From assembly GCA_035444285.1 (NCBI GenBank), contig DAOMOK010000021.1, positions 78,333 through 142,332 on the forward strand: a stretch of 64,000 bases of DNA, in the 5' to 3' direction. Below are positions 53,453-62,211 of this stretch, one piece after another; position 1 is the first letter of the stretch; every line of letters begins with the position of its first letter. This DNA comes from CAADGU01 sp035444285. Its GTDB lineage: Bacteria; Chloroflexota; Anaerolineae; Promineifilales; Promineifilaceae. The translations under genes were made by a program, and so were the position numbers. Under the pieces are notes generated by a model, which had not been told where the DNA came from, made no database searches, and worked only from the letters and a program-made list of their open reading frames with translations.

Positions 53453-54534
53453 ATCAATCCATCCCACTGCACAAACCCACGTGCATTTCGCAGCCACAGT
53501 TCCACCGGGTATTCACGGATGTAGCCGTAGCCGCCCAGGATTTGCAGGGCTTGATCGGCCACCCGCACGACGATATCGTCTACAAAATGTTTCATCACGG
53601 CCGTTTCCTTCGTCGCGTCTTTCCCCTGTTCCAACAGCCAGGCCGCTTCCCAGACCATCATGCGCGCTCCGTCAATATCAATCGCCATCTCTGCCAGCAT
53701 GAAGGCGATGGATTGGCGATGGGCGATGGGTTCGCCAAACTGGATGCGCTGTTTGGCGTAGTCACGGGCATATTCATACCCGGCGCGGGCCACGCCTACG
53801 GCAGCCGCTCCCAGCGCCACCCGGCTGTGATTCAAAATGAGGCCAATATCACAACCGGCGTCGCCGCCCAACCGGTTGACGACCGGAACTATTACGTTAT
53901 CCAGCGTCACTGTAAAGGTGGGCAGCGCCTTGAGGCCCATCAACTTTTCGCGCTCACCCACCGTCAGACCGGCAGCGCCGACGGGGACGAAGAAGGCCTG
54001 GGTACGGCCGTTTTCATTGGCGTAGATGAGAAATGTTTCGGCTGTATCCGCCAGCGGTACCAGGCTCTTTTTGCCGTTGAGGGTGTAATGGTCGTTGGCG
54101 AGCACGGCCGTTGTCTTCAAATTCTGGGCATCATATTGCAAACCTGGCTCCTGCATGGCGGCTGTGGTGTGGGGCATGGTCTCTTCGCAAAATAGCGGCA
54201 AGTGCGCCTCTTTTTGCGCCTCAGTGCCGCACAACATTACCGGCACAGCCACATTGTTCGGCGATAAAATGTGTGTGGCAATTGCCAGGTCACCAAAGGC
54301 CAACTCTTCGAGAGCCAGCACATTCGTTGTCACCGAATACTCGCCGAAGCCGCCATACGCTTCCGGGATGCTGGTGGGCAGCAGCCCCAAATCCCACCCC
54401 GCCTGCGCCACTTCCGGCGGGATGTGCCCTTCCTCGTCGGCGTCACGGCTTGCCTTGCGCATTCGCTCATTCGCCAACCGGCCAATGGCGTCGGTCAGCA
54501 TCTTCTGTTCCTGGTCAAGTTCAAAATTTAACAT
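53443..54534 (-). CDS. Acyl-CoA dehydrogenase, copy 2
   Basis: 363 residues. It has the family N-terminus (LDQEQKMLTDAIGRLANERM), LSPNNVAVPVMLCGTEAQKE, MQEPGLQYDAQNLKTTAVL, and near the C-terminus ALQILGGYGYIREYPVELWL with RNARGF. The place where the YEGT-like Glu usually lies reads FVQWDGLMIV, so the catalytic Glu in that loop is absent, as in some subfamilies that use another Glu. ATG at 54534 has AGGAG. It probably heads the dehydrogenase pair. Confidence 0.9.
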   Translation of the reverse strand: MLNFELDQEQKMLTDAIGRLANERMRKASRDADEEGHIPPEVAQAGWDLGLLPTSIPEAYGGFGEYSVTTNVLALEELAFGDLAIATHILSPNNVAVPVMLCGTEAQKEAHLPLFCEETMPHTTAAMQEPGLQYDAQNLKTTAVLANDHYTLNGKKSLVPLADTAETFLIYANENGRTQAFFVPVGAAGLTVGEREKLMGLKALPTFTVTLDNVIVPVVNRLGGDAGCDIGLILNHSRVALGAAAVGVARAGYEYARDYAKQRIQFGEPIAHRQSIAFMLAEMAIDIDGARMMVWEAAWLLEQGKDATKETAVMKHFVDDIVVRVADQALQILGGYGYIREYPVELWLRNARGFVQWDGLMIV

Positions 54535-54553
54535 GGCTCTACTCCTAAAAAAT

Positions 54554-54580
54554 GTAGCGCGATTTGGCAAATCGCGTTAC
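54554..54580. repeat. Palindrome of the gcgatt family
   Basis: Inverted repeat gtagcgcgatttg/caaatcgcgttac with a single mismatch, between folP and dehydrogenase 2. Confidence 0.75.
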
Positions 54581-55515
54581 AGCCTTACTATCCTATCAAC
54601 CATCTTCGCCACCCGTGCCATCACCTTCACATCATGCACGCGCACAATGTCTGCGCCGCGGTCAATACCGATGGCGATGGTTGCGGCGGTGCCTTCTACA
54701 CGCTCGGCAGGTGGCAAATCGAGTGTGTAACCGATAAAAGATTTGCGACTCGTGCCCAACAAAATGGGAAATCCGAGCGCCTTTAACTGACCTAGCTGGT
54801 TGAGCAACTGCAAGTTTTGGTCTACCGTCTTGCCAAAACCAATGCCAGGGTCAATGATGATTTGAGATTCACGCACCCCGGCAGCCAGCGCCAGATTGAT
54901 ACTTTCTTGCAATTCGCGTTTGATGTCGCCGATTAAATCGCCGTATTCCATGCCCACATAACGCCCCCCCAATTTGTCTTGCTGCTCCACATTTTTCGGT
55001 TTGCTGCGGTTGTGCATAAGCACCACCGGGCAGCCGGCGGCGGCGGCTACTGCGGCTAGACGGCCGTCCATCCTTAACCCCCACACGTCATTCACCCAAT
55101 TGGCCCCCGCCTGCAACGCCGCCTCGGCCACATCGGCGCGGTAGGTGTCTACAGAAATGGGCAGGTTGACGGTCTGGCGCACGGCCGTGATCACCGGTAT
55201 CACCCGCGCCATCTCTTCTACGGCCGTAATGGGCTGGCTGCCCGGTCGCGTGCTTTCGCCGCCAATGTCCAGGATGTCAGCGCCGTCGGCCGCGAATTGT
55301 TCGGCCTGGCGCACGGCCGTAGCTACCCAATCCTCACTCACCGCCAGCCCATCCCCGGAAAAGCTGTCCGGCGTGGCGTTGATAATGCCCATGATGTAGG
55401 TGCGCTGGCCCCAGGCGAAAGGGCCGTCATCCGTAATCGGTAATCCGTAATCGGTGATCGGATTACGGTTCACGGATAACGGATAACGATTTACGGCTAA
55501 CGGTTCACGGTTCAC
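54577..55515 (-). CDS. folP: Dihydropteroate synthase
   Basis: 312 residues. It joins para-aminobenzoate and the pterin diphosphate in folate synthesis. The pterin and phosphate motifs are present: IMGIINATPDSFSGDGL, DILDIGGESTRPGSQPITAV, ISVDTYRADVAEAALQAGAN, VLMHNR, IIIDPGIGFGKTVDQN and ILLGTSRKSFIG. The first 30 residues (NREPLAVNRYPLSVNRNPIT) are encoded by heptamer repeats. GTG at 55515 is chosen since AGGAGG lies 9 nt upstream; this leaves an 11-bp overlap with the TetR gene. folK is nearby on the same strand, on the other side of the TetR gene. Confidence 0.93.
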   Translation of the reverse strand: MNREPLAVNRYPLSVNRNPITDYGLPITDDGPFAWGQRTYIMGIINATPDSFSGDGLAVSEDWVATAVRQAEQFAADGADILDIGGESTRPGSQPITAVEEMARVIPVITAVRQTVNLPISVDTYRADVAEAALQAGANWVNDVWGLRMDGRLAAVAAAAGCPVVLMHNRSKPKNVEQQDKLGGRYVGMEYGDLIGDIKRELQESINLALAAGVRESQIIIDPGIGFGKTVDQNLQLLNQLGQLKALGFPILLGTSRKSFIGYTLDLPPAERVEGTAATIAIGIDRGADIVRVHDVKVMARVAKMVDRIVRL

Positions 55516-55518
55516 GGC
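55430..55518. repeat. Heptamer tract encoding the FolP N-terminus
   Basis: About twelve 7-bp units (taatccg, taatcgg, ttcacgg, ataacgg). It forms the first codons of folP and continues to the last codons of the TetR gene. Confidence 0.85.
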
Positions 55519-56158
55519 CGTTCTCCTCCTGATTCCGAAGCCCATTCCACAAAATGTCGGTGACTTGCGTGCCCAACAATTCCGGCGACGAGTGGTTTAC
55601 CGTGATGCCCAGTTCAAACAGGGCAGCAAAACCCATAATGGTGGCGCTCATGGTGCGAGCGGCAATAGTGGGGTCTACATTGCGCAAAGTTCCCCGCTCA
55701 ATCAGATTTCCCATGTGCTGTTCGGTTTGGGCGATGATGTGGTGCATTGCTTCTTCCACATAATAGCGGCGCACATCTTCATTCCAGCGTGATTCATGCA
55801 GGAAGACCATAAAAAGACGGCGTTCCCGTCCTCGCCGAAATCGGTTCGCCATGAATTGGGCTAGCAAATCTTCATACCCTTCTGGCTGAATGGAGGCCAT
55901 ATCGGCCATAATCTCATCGGCGTAAGCGCGGGCCACGCCGATGAGCAGGTCACGTTTATTGGCAAAGTAGTTGTACAGGGTGCCTTCAGACACATCGGCC
56001 ATTTCTGCGATTTCTTTGGTGGTGGCGTTTTGGTATCCCTTTTGGCTGAAGACATGGGCGGCGGCATCCAGGATTTGGGTCTGGCGGGCGGCAATACGGC
56101 GGTCGCGGCGGGATTGGGTATCTATCATGGTTTTCAGGTAATTTGAGCCATTACTCAT
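55505..56158 (-). CDS. TetR family transcriptional regulator
   Basis: 217 residues. The N-terminal helix-turn-helix is typical (RQTQILDAAAHVFSQKGYQN, ATTKEIAEMADVSEGTLYNY, FANKRDLLIGVA). The C-terminal ligand domain is helical and not specific. Its position at the head of folP and the beta-oxidation genes suggests that it could control fatty-acid degradation, as FadR-type TetR regulators do, but this is inference. Start at 56158 or at an ATG at 56128; neither has a strong ribosome site. A palindrome lies 5 bp upstream of the ATG. Confidence 0.9.
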   Translation of the reverse strand: MSNGSNYLKTMIDTQSRRDRRIAARQTQILDAAAHVFSQKGYQNATTKEIAEMADVSEGTLYNYFANKRDLLIGVARAYADEIMADMASIQPEGYEDLLAQFMANRFRRGRERRLFMVFLHESRWNEDVRRYYVEEAMHHIIAQTEQHMGNLIERGTLRNVDPTIAARTMSATIMGFAALFELGITVNHSSPELLGTQVTDILWNGLRNQEENGREP

Positions 56159-56176
56159 TTTTTGAGTTTACACTCA
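56155..56176. promoter_or_regulatory. Candidate TetR operator
   Basis: TGAGTTTACACTCA at 56163-56176, and an overlapping ACTCA-N5-TGAGT, directly at the TetR start codon. Such a site would suit autoregulation by a TetR dimer. Confidence 0.35.
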
Positions 56177-56201
56177 GTTTTTATCAAAAAAAAGAGAACT
56201 T

Positions 56202-56714
56202 TCAGGCTATCACGGCCGTGTCAATGGCTAATGGTTCGGGTAAACGATGAACGCCAACTGGGGAAACGGCCGTCGCCAATTCCTGAATCGTCAGATCAAG
56301 CTCCGGGTGTACAACATCTGGGGCTATATCGGCCAGTGGAATTAAAACAAAAGCGCGGTCAGGCAAGTGAGGATGGGGAACCGTGAGAGACCCCAATTGC
56401 ATAACGAGATCATCAATCAGCAAAATATCAATATCAATCAGGCGCGGTCCCCATTGGATGGTGGGAGTGCGGCCCATTTCTGTTTCCAAATTCTTGATAA
56501 ATGCGAGTAATTCCAGAGGGGGGTAATTGGTTTTGCCGGCGAGGCAGGCATTATAAAACGCCGGTTGCTCCGTGAGACCCCAGGGGGCGGTTTCGTAGAT
56601 GGGGGAAACGGCCGTGATCCACACAACGTCCTGCAAACCGACTATTGCCCGTTCCAGATTGTGCCGTCGCTGACCTAAATTTGTACCCAAGCTCAGATAT
56701 ACCTGGTGTCTCAT
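56202..56714 (-). CDS. folK: 2-amino-4-hydroxy-6-hydroxymethyldihydropteridine pyrophosphokinase
   Basis: 170 residues, standard size. It adds diphosphate to hydroxymethyl-dihydropterin for the FolP step. The family signatures are there: YLSLGTNLGQRRHNLERAI, SPIYETAPWG and the magnesium-site motif QWGPRLIDIDILLIDDLVM, followed by VPHPHLPDRAFVLIPLADI. With folP nearby it gives two consecutive folate enzymes. The TetR gene lies between them on the same strand. Confidence 0.95.
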   Translation of the reverse strand: MRHQVYLSLGTNLGQRRHNLERAIVGLQDVVWITAVSPIYETAPWGLTEQPAFYNACLAGKTNYPPLELLAFIKNLETEMGRTPTIQWGPRLIDIDILLIDDLVMQLGSLTVPHPHLPDRAFVLIPLADIAPDVVHPELDLTIQELATAVSPVGVHRLPEPLAIDTAVIA

Positions 56715-56717
56715 TTT

Positions 56718-56752
56718 AAGTAATTGGGTAATTCCGTAAATGCGTAATTACC
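56718..56752. repeat. Octamer repeat (taattggg type)
   Basis: AT-rich units taattggg, taattccg and tgcgtaatta in the gap before folK. Confidence 0.55.
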
Positions 56753-56840
56753 TTCGTCTGTACAAAGTACACTAAATAATGCCTTGCTGCATCAGGCATG
56801 GTTTATAACACAGTGCGTCATGGCTGTCAATAAATCCAAC

Positions 56841-57221
56841 TTATCGTTTGCCTTTTTGCGCATCATACAGCATTTGCGCGGCCGTCACGGCGGTAATGTG
56901 TTCCTCAGCCCAATGGCGCACGGCCGTGAGCGGGGTACAGAGCGTTTGTCCCATGGGCGTCAGCGTGTATTCCACGCGGGGTGGCACCTCTGGGTACAAC
57001 GTCCGGCTGACCAGCCCATCCCGCTCCAGGTTGCGCAACGTCTGGGTTAGCATCTTTTGTGAGATACCTTCAATACAACGGTGCAGCTCAGAAAAACGTT
57101 TGGGGCCATCTTCCAACAGGCCAATAATCAAAGCCGTCCACTTATCGCCAATGCGGTCAAGCACAAGCCGGGATGGGCAACTGCCACTATAAACATTCCC
57201 ATTCATTTCAATAGTTTCCAT
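56841..57221 (-). CDS. HxlR-family redox regulator, QorR-like
   Basis: 126 residues, a winged-helix regulator. The Cys typical of QorR/HypR proteins is present near the N-terminus (SGSCPSRLVLDRIGDKWTAL), and the recognition region is GPKRFSELHRCIEGISQKML followed by TQTLRNLERDGLVSRTLYPE. The neighbouring oxidoreductase is divergently transcribed across 99 bp, as for E. coli qorR/qorB. It probably represses qorB and itself and is released by oxidants such as quinones or diamide. Confidence 0.88.
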   Translation of the reverse strand: METIEMNGNVYSGSCPSRLVLDRIGDKWTALIIGLLEDGPKRFSELHRCIEGISQKMLTQTLRNLERDGLVSRTLYPEVPPRVEYTLTPMGQTLCTPLTAVRHWAEEHITAVTAAQMLYDAQKGKR

Positions 57222-57241
57222 CGAGTAACCTCCTTACTCTA

Positions 57242-57253
57242 AAGTGCGCACTT
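57242..57253. promoter_or_regulatory. Candidate operator between HxlR regulator and qorB
   Basis: Perfect 12-bp palindrome AAGTGCGCACTT near the regulator start, in the 99-bp divergent region. A TATACT element at 57259-57264 could serve as a -10. Site for a dimeric HxlR protein is plausible. Confidence 0.35.
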
Positions 57254-57320
57254 CCCATTATATACTAAATCACTTATAGTTACTATTGAAAATTCAATAA
57301 AACCGTTAGGAGTTAACAAA

Positions 57321-58226
57321 ATGACAAAAAATCATCAACCAACCTTGTTAGTGACGGGTGCTTCCGGGCACATGGGCCGCCGTGTGGTGGAACTGCTGCT
57401 GGAAGCGCAGGCCGGAACTATTATTGCCGCCACGCGCTCGCCGGAGAAACTGGCTGATTTTAGCCAGCAGGGAGTCATTGTACGCCACGCCGATTTTAAT
57501 GACCCGGCTTCGCTGGCGAAAGCATTTGCCGGTGTAGACCGCCTGCTGCTGATCAGCACGGATGCATTGGGTGAACCGGGATTGCGGCTGCGGCAGCACC
57601 AAACGGCCGTGAAAGCCGCTCAGGATGCCGGTGTCAGCCATGTAGTCTACACGTCGCTGATAAATCCTGAACCAGATTCGCCGGTGCTAATTGCTCCCGA
57701 CCATTACGGTACGGAAATGGCGTTAGCCGCCAGCACGCTCAATTATACGGTGCTGCGCAACAACATTTACACCGAAGTGCTGATTCCTACGCTGAGCCAG
57801 GCAGCGCAAACGGGGCAGTTGTTTAGCGCCGCGGGGGAAGGGAAGACGGCCTACGTGACGCGCGAAGATTGTGCGCGGGCGGCGGCGGCGGCATTGGCTT
57901 CATCTTTCAACGGCCGTCGCACCCTGAACATCACCAGCCCCGAAGCCCTTTCCCGCGCCGATCTGGCGGCCCTGGCTGCCCAGATCACCGGTAAACCCGT
58001 CACGTACATCCCCTTAGAACCGGAAGCGATGATCCAGGGGATGGTCAGCGCCGGTCTGCCCCATTTTGTCGCCGAGATGTTAGCCTCGTTTGATACTGGC
58101 ATTGCCCAAGACAAATTTAGCGCCGTTTCCAACGCCGTGCAGGAACTCACCGGCCGCCAACCCATGCGTATTGCCGACTTTCTATCTGCCCAAAAGAGTG
58201 CCTTGCTGCCCACCCCTACCCAATAA
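57321..58226 (+). CDS. qorB: NmrA-type NAD(P)H:quinone oxidoreductase, QorB-like
   Basis: 301 residues. Rossmann motif TGASGHMGRRVVELLLEA, Arg for NADPH in AATRSPEKLADF, and the NmrA-like stretches GVSHVVYTSLINPEPDSPV and NYTVLRNNIYTEVLIPTL. There is no YxxxK catalytic pair, as expected for the NmrA group. E. coli QorB reduces quinones. Good ribosome site (TAGGAG). A terminator follows directly after the stop. Confidence 0.87.
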   Translation: MTKNHQPTLLVTGASGHMGRRVVELLLEAQAGTIIAATRSPEKLADFSQQGVIVRHADFNDPASLAKAFAGVDRLLLISTDALGEPGLRLRQHQTAVKAAQDAGVSHVVYTSLINPEPDSPVLIAPDHYGTEMALAASTLNYTVLRNNIYTEVLIPTLSQAAQTGQLFSAAGEGKTAYVTREDCARAAAAALASSFNGRRTLNITSPEALSRADLAALAAQITGKPVTYIPLEPEAMIQGMVSAGLPHFVAEMLASFDTGIAQDKFSAVSNAVQELTGRQPMRIADFLSAQKSALLPTPTQ

Positions 58227-58228
58227 AA

Positions 58229-58255
58229 AATGGGGCCTCAACCTGAGGCCCCATT
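58229..58255. terminator. Bidirectional terminator after qorB and the M36 protease
   Basis: A perfect 12-bp GC-rich stem with a 3-nt loop between A-run and TTACT, at the convergent ends of qorB and the protease gene. Confidence 0.8.
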
Positions 58256-58287
58256 ACTACATTACTGCTTACTGCATACTGCTAACT
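58254..58287. repeat. Heptamer repeat (ttactgc type)
   Basis: Four 7-bp units attactgc/ttactgc/atactgc just after the terminator and before the protease stop. Confidence 0.65.
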
Positions 58288-58297
58288 TCTTACCAAA

Positions 58298-61200
58298 TTA
58301 CGGTGTGCAGATGCGCACACTCCAGGCATTGAGCGTCCCGGCATCGGCCGAGGTATACAGGTCGGTCACTTCCAGCACCCAGGTGCCGTTGCCGCTCTGC
58401 CCGTCAAAGGCGCTGAGCGCATTGTTGGGAATGAAGGTGCCGTTGATGGTGGGTGTGCCGCTGGCGCACTGGTTCTCCACCGGGGAAGCCGCCTCATCGC
58501 TGAGGGTGGCGTTGATATTGTCACCAGAGCAGCCGTAGGTGGAGGCCGGCACACCAGGACGGTCAATGAAGGTCACGGCCGTGCCCGTCGTCTGGTTGCG
58601 CAGCACAAAGCGCAGGTCGCCCACCCAGGCATGAGCCATCGTCACCGACACATCCAGGTCGCCAATGGTGCCCGCGCCGCTGATGGTCAGGTTAGAGCTG
58701 ATAGTGGAGGTGCCATTGGGCAGGTTGATGGGCACATTGGTGCTGGTGTAGGTGGTGCAACTGCTGGGTGGTGGGGTAGCCGTCGGCGGCACAGGGGTGT
58801 TGGTAGGCGTCGGTGGTACCGGGGTGTTGGTGGGGCCAGGGGTCGGTGTGGGCCCACTGCCGGTAATACGCACATCATCAATGGCCGCTTCCACCAGACT
58901 GGCCGAGGAGGCATCGGCCGCTGAAATGAGCAGGTAGACCGTCTGCCCGGCAAAGCTGTTCAGGCTGCCGCTGAAGGTAGCCCAGACGGCATCATCATCG
59001 TTAGCCGCCCCCAATTCCTCAAACACCGTTTGCGTACTGCTGCCCACCACCTGCACGCGCAGGAAGTCAGCACTGGAAGAGTTGGTGCCGTGCGCCAGGT
59101 AGTAGCTGAATGACAACGTAATGTTGCCTGACGAAGGCAGGGTAATGTTGGGTGAACGGATGGAGGTGGTGCCGCCATCAATGTCATAGCTGCCGGCGCT
59201 GCTGCCGGCCAATCGTCCGGTCACCAGGTCATTGCTGCCGCTGACGGTAGTGCCCAGTTGTTTGGGGCCACTGCTGTTGGTGTCTTCGGGGTTGCCGCGC
59301 TCCCACTGGCCGGTGGTGGCATTGTCAGTGCCGTTGGGGTTGACCGTCCAGCCCAGGTTGGTCTCGAAGTTGTCGAAGAAGACATCACCGCTGGGTGGTG
59401 GTGTATTGGTTGGCGTGGGGGGAACGGACGTGTTAGTAGGAGTAGGCGTAGGCCCAGAGCAGGCGGGTGGCAGGTTGAACGCCTGTGTGCCATCGCCGCG
59501 ATTGTTTGTGCTACCCTGGGTGGCGCTATAACCCAAACCGCGTTTGGCAAAAGCTGTCCAGATGGTGCATTGGTTGGCGCCACCGTTGTTATTTTGGTCG
59601 GCCAGCAAAATAGCATTGCGGGCATCCACAAAACCGGGACTACATGGTTGCAATTTCAAGCCGTCAATCACCAACTGCAAGGCCAGATTATTACCACCGT
59701 TGCCGTTATAGAGGTCAGCATCCCAACCATGGACACCAATAAGCCCCCAGGTCATTTCCCAGACCATAGCGGCCCACACAGAGCCGACGCCATGAGGCAC
59801 AGCGGCTGTTTTGATGGTGTCATAGGTGCGCGGGTCAATGCTCATGTCGGTGGTGTAGGGGTGGGTGCGGATGCCTACACCATCAGTTGGCTGGTTTAAG
59901 GCATATGTACCTACGCCGCGCCGTTTTGGCCCGGTATCACCCGGCTGCATGGTCATCAGCACGGCAAAGTAGTCGCTCCAGCCCTCGCCGGCCTGCTCCT
60001 GGTTGTTTAAGCAGCTAGAAGTGCCGGGGCCGCCGGTGAGGCGGATGGAAATGCCGTGCCCATATTCGTGAATGACGATACCGTTGTCCAGGTCGCCATC
60101 CCGGTCGGGATTGGGGGCTGTCCAGATGTACATCTGCATCCGGGGGTTGCCGCCGTCGGTGGGGGTGGCGAAGTTGGCGTTGTTGGTGCCGCCGCCATCC
60201 TGAGCTTCGGCGTATACGTAGTCGCTGCCAGAACCGCCACGGCCGTAGTTATTTTCCTGGAAGTTGCCACTGGCCTCATTGAAGCCGTATTGGTACATCA
60301 CGTCGTGGATGATGTTGTTCCAGTAGAAGAGGTTCGTGACGGCCGCCGGGCGGTAAGTGCTGGGCGCCTGGCTCAAGTCTAAGGGGAAGTCAAAGATAAG
60401 GCTGCTGCCGCCACTAGGGCTGGAACCAGGGTCCGGGGAGTTGTTATTATCTGTATCGGTGTAAGCATGGACGTTATTGCCTTGTGTGGTGGTGAATTCA
60501 GCGCCCGACGAGCCGTTGGTATCATGCCAGCCATAGGGGGAAGCCAGGGCATTAGCTGGGTTACCCACAATAGCGCGGTTGCCGTGGCTGGGGCTTTCCA
60601 CGGGTAGGGGGTAGACATTATATTGCGAACCGGCCTGCAAGAGGAAATTGCCACTGCGCAAAGGAGAGGCGGCGGCTACGGCCGTGCCGCCCGCATTTGC
60701 TGGCGTCCCAAAATGATCGTGGATAACATAGTTGAACCGATCCAGTTCAGCGCCGTTGGTGGCGTCTACCCGGATGCTCCACGTATTCTGGTGATCCAAC
60801 TCGTGAATTTCCACATTCCAGGCCAGCTTTACCTGCCCGTTTTCCAATGGCTGGTATACCAGCCAGGCGGGAATCGGTTCCAGCGACAGACTGCCATTGA
60901 CGAAGACGGTTTTCTGATCTGTGTCGCCGGACGTTTCTTGCACACTGAGTGGCCCTTCATATGCCAGACCCAGCGCATCGGCGGCGGCATTGACGGCTTG
61001 TACGGCCGTTAGTTCTGCTTTTGTTGTGTTCACTGCCTGGGCCAGATTGGGCACAAACCGGTTGCCTACATTGATTACACTGCCATCTTTGGCAATGTTG
61101 ATGTTGATGACAGCGTTATACACCAGATAGCCGGCATGGCGCTGTTGCAAGTAGATATGGGTGGTGCCATTGTGATCGCTGACGTATTGGTCGGTAATCA

Positions 61201-61450
61201 CATAGTCGCTGACATCAGCCGCCGCTAGACCATAGGCAGCTCGGTTTTGCTGCAAGTAGCCCAGAGCAATGTCGCGGGGTTGTCCGGCGTTGGGACCGGT
61301 TAAAAAGCCGACATCTTGAGCGGGTGTAACTTGTAGAGATTCGCCGGTGGCGCCTGCTGCGCCGCCGACCGCCACAAACAAAACGAGAATGGCAATGATG
61401 AGTATGCTGCCAACCAGACCAAATGAGAATTTTTTACTTCCGTTTTTCAC
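58298..61450 (-). CDS. Secreted M36 (fungalysin) metallopeptidase with P-domain
   Basis: 1050 residues. A signal peptide (LVGSILIIAILVLFVAVGGA) precedes an FTP-type propeptide (residues about 40-190). The peptidase domain has the zinc motif HEYGHG (about residue 461) and a downstream Glu ligand in EGWSDYFAVLM. Then come a Thr/Pro linker, a jelly-roll-like domain (FFDNFETNLGWTVNPNGTDN ... AAIDDVRITGSG), another Pro/Thr linker and a C-terminal P-domain (about 900-1050; HAWVGDLRFVLRNQTTG, GNGTWVLEVTDLYTSADAGT). It should be exported and digest proteins outside. GTG at 61450 is preferred, with AGGAGG 6 nt upstream; the TTG at 61465 lies in that site. Confidence 0.9.
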   Translation of the reverse strand: MKNGSKKFSFGLVGSILIIAILVLFVAVGGAAGATGESLQVTPAQDVGFLTGPNAGQPRDIALGYLQQNRAAYGLAAADVSDYVITDQYVSDHNGTTHIYLQQRHAGYLVYNAVININIAKDGSVINVGNRFVPNLAQAVNTTKAELTAVQAVNAAADALGLAYEGPLSVQETSGDTDQKTVFVNGSLSLEPIPAWLVYQPLENGQVKLAWNVEIHELDHQNTWSIRVDATNGAELDRFNYVIHDHFGTPANAGGTAVAAASPLRSGNFLLQAGSQYNVYPLPVESPSHGNRAIVGNPANALASPYGWHDTNGSSGAEFTTTQGNNVHAYTDTDNNNSPDPGSSPSGGSSLIFDFPLDLSQAPSTYRPAAVTNLFYWNNIIHDVMYQYGFNEASGNFQENNYGRGGSGSDYVYAEAQDGGGTNNANFATPTDGGNPRMQMYIWTAPNPDRDGDLDNGIVIHEYGHGISIRLTGGPGTSSCLNNQEQAGEGWSDYFAVLMTMQPGDTGPKRRGVGTYALNQPTDGVGIRTHPYTTDMSIDPRTYDTIKTAAVPHGVGSVWAAMVWEMTWGLIGVHGWDADLYNGNGGNNLALQLVIDGLKLQPCSPGFVDARNAILLADQNNNGGANQCTIWTAFAKRGLGYSATQGSTNNRGDGTQAFNLPPACSGPTPTPTNTSVPPTPTNTPPPSGDVFFDNFETNLGWTVNPNGTDNATTGQWERGNPEDTNSSGPKQLGTTVSGSNDLVTGRLAGSSAGSYDIDGGTTSIRSPNITLPSSGNITLSFSYYLAHGTNSSSADFLRVQVVGSSTQTVFEELGAANDDDAVWATFSGSLNSFAGQTVYLLISAADASSASLVEAAIDDVRITGSGPTPTPGPTNTPVPPTPTNTPVPPTATPPPSSCTTYTSTNVPINLPNGTSTISSNLTISGAGTIGDLDVSVTMAHAWVGDLRFVLRNQTTGTAVTFIDRPGVPASTYGCSGDNINATLSDEAASPVENQCASGTPTINGTFIPNNALSAFDGQSGNGTWVLEVTDLYTSADAGTLNAWSVRICTP

Positions 61451-62211
61451 TGACTTCCTCCTCAAACGAGTGAATGATTACGGCCGTTGCTTAACCAAAA
61501 GCCGTAGACGCCAATAGACAAAAGTGGGGGTGTGACGTTCACTTTTACATAGGTGTGTGTCCTCTTTGGTTTGTGGATGAACCAGATGTGCAACTTCTTT
61601 CACCAGAGAAGCGGGGTACGTGGGTGTGCTCCGTGGGGAACAAGGGCATTCCACATGCCTCGGCTCAATTGGGCGAAAAGTTGCCCACAAACCATGCTGA
61701 GGATGTACAGCTTCACCTCCTGTAGATGAGATTCTATTGTTAGTGAAAGGGGAGAAAGTGTATGTTGTTTGTAGTGAAAAGGGGGGAGATGTTGAACGTG
61801 TGGTGTATGGTAAAAAAGGTAAGTGGCATGGTTTAGCAGTGGGGAATAGACCGTATGCCATGCTGCGCGGTTGCAATGAAGGACCGGGATGATTGATGAG
61901 TTGGTACAAGCCACACTTACAAAATGGACGCAGAACCACCTGTGCCAACAGGTTTATTGGCGTCCAGATTTCGGGACGGAAAATCAGTCAAGGTAGCAAA
62001 CAATGGCCGGTTAGCCATAATCACGTACCAATGCAATGGGAGTTAAGGTTCCAATACAGGTTTTATGTTGTTGATCGGACCACTTCTTCAGGTGAAGCAT
62101 GGCCTTTAGCGCCACACTCACAAGATTCTAAACATTGCTGCCTGATTGTCAATCATTGGGGCTGATAATAGATAATTGCAATTACAACTATAGACATTCT
62201 TTGCAGGATGA
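61451..62211. other. 761-bp gene-poor region
   Basis: No convincing gene: frames such as that on the minus strand at 61478-61948 lack any domain, and their composition is unlike the genome's proteins. Base composition is lower in GC than the coding DNA around it, and after one ACGGCCGT at 61482 none is present until 62297. It may be decayed gene remnants or long leader sequence of the protease. A G-rich stretch with many gggga/gtgtg motifs lies at 61740-61870. Confidence 0.4.

Noticed and set aside
61478..61948. 156-residue minus-strand frame beside the M36 protease
   Set aside because: Composition unlike other proteins here and no domain; more likely non-coding.
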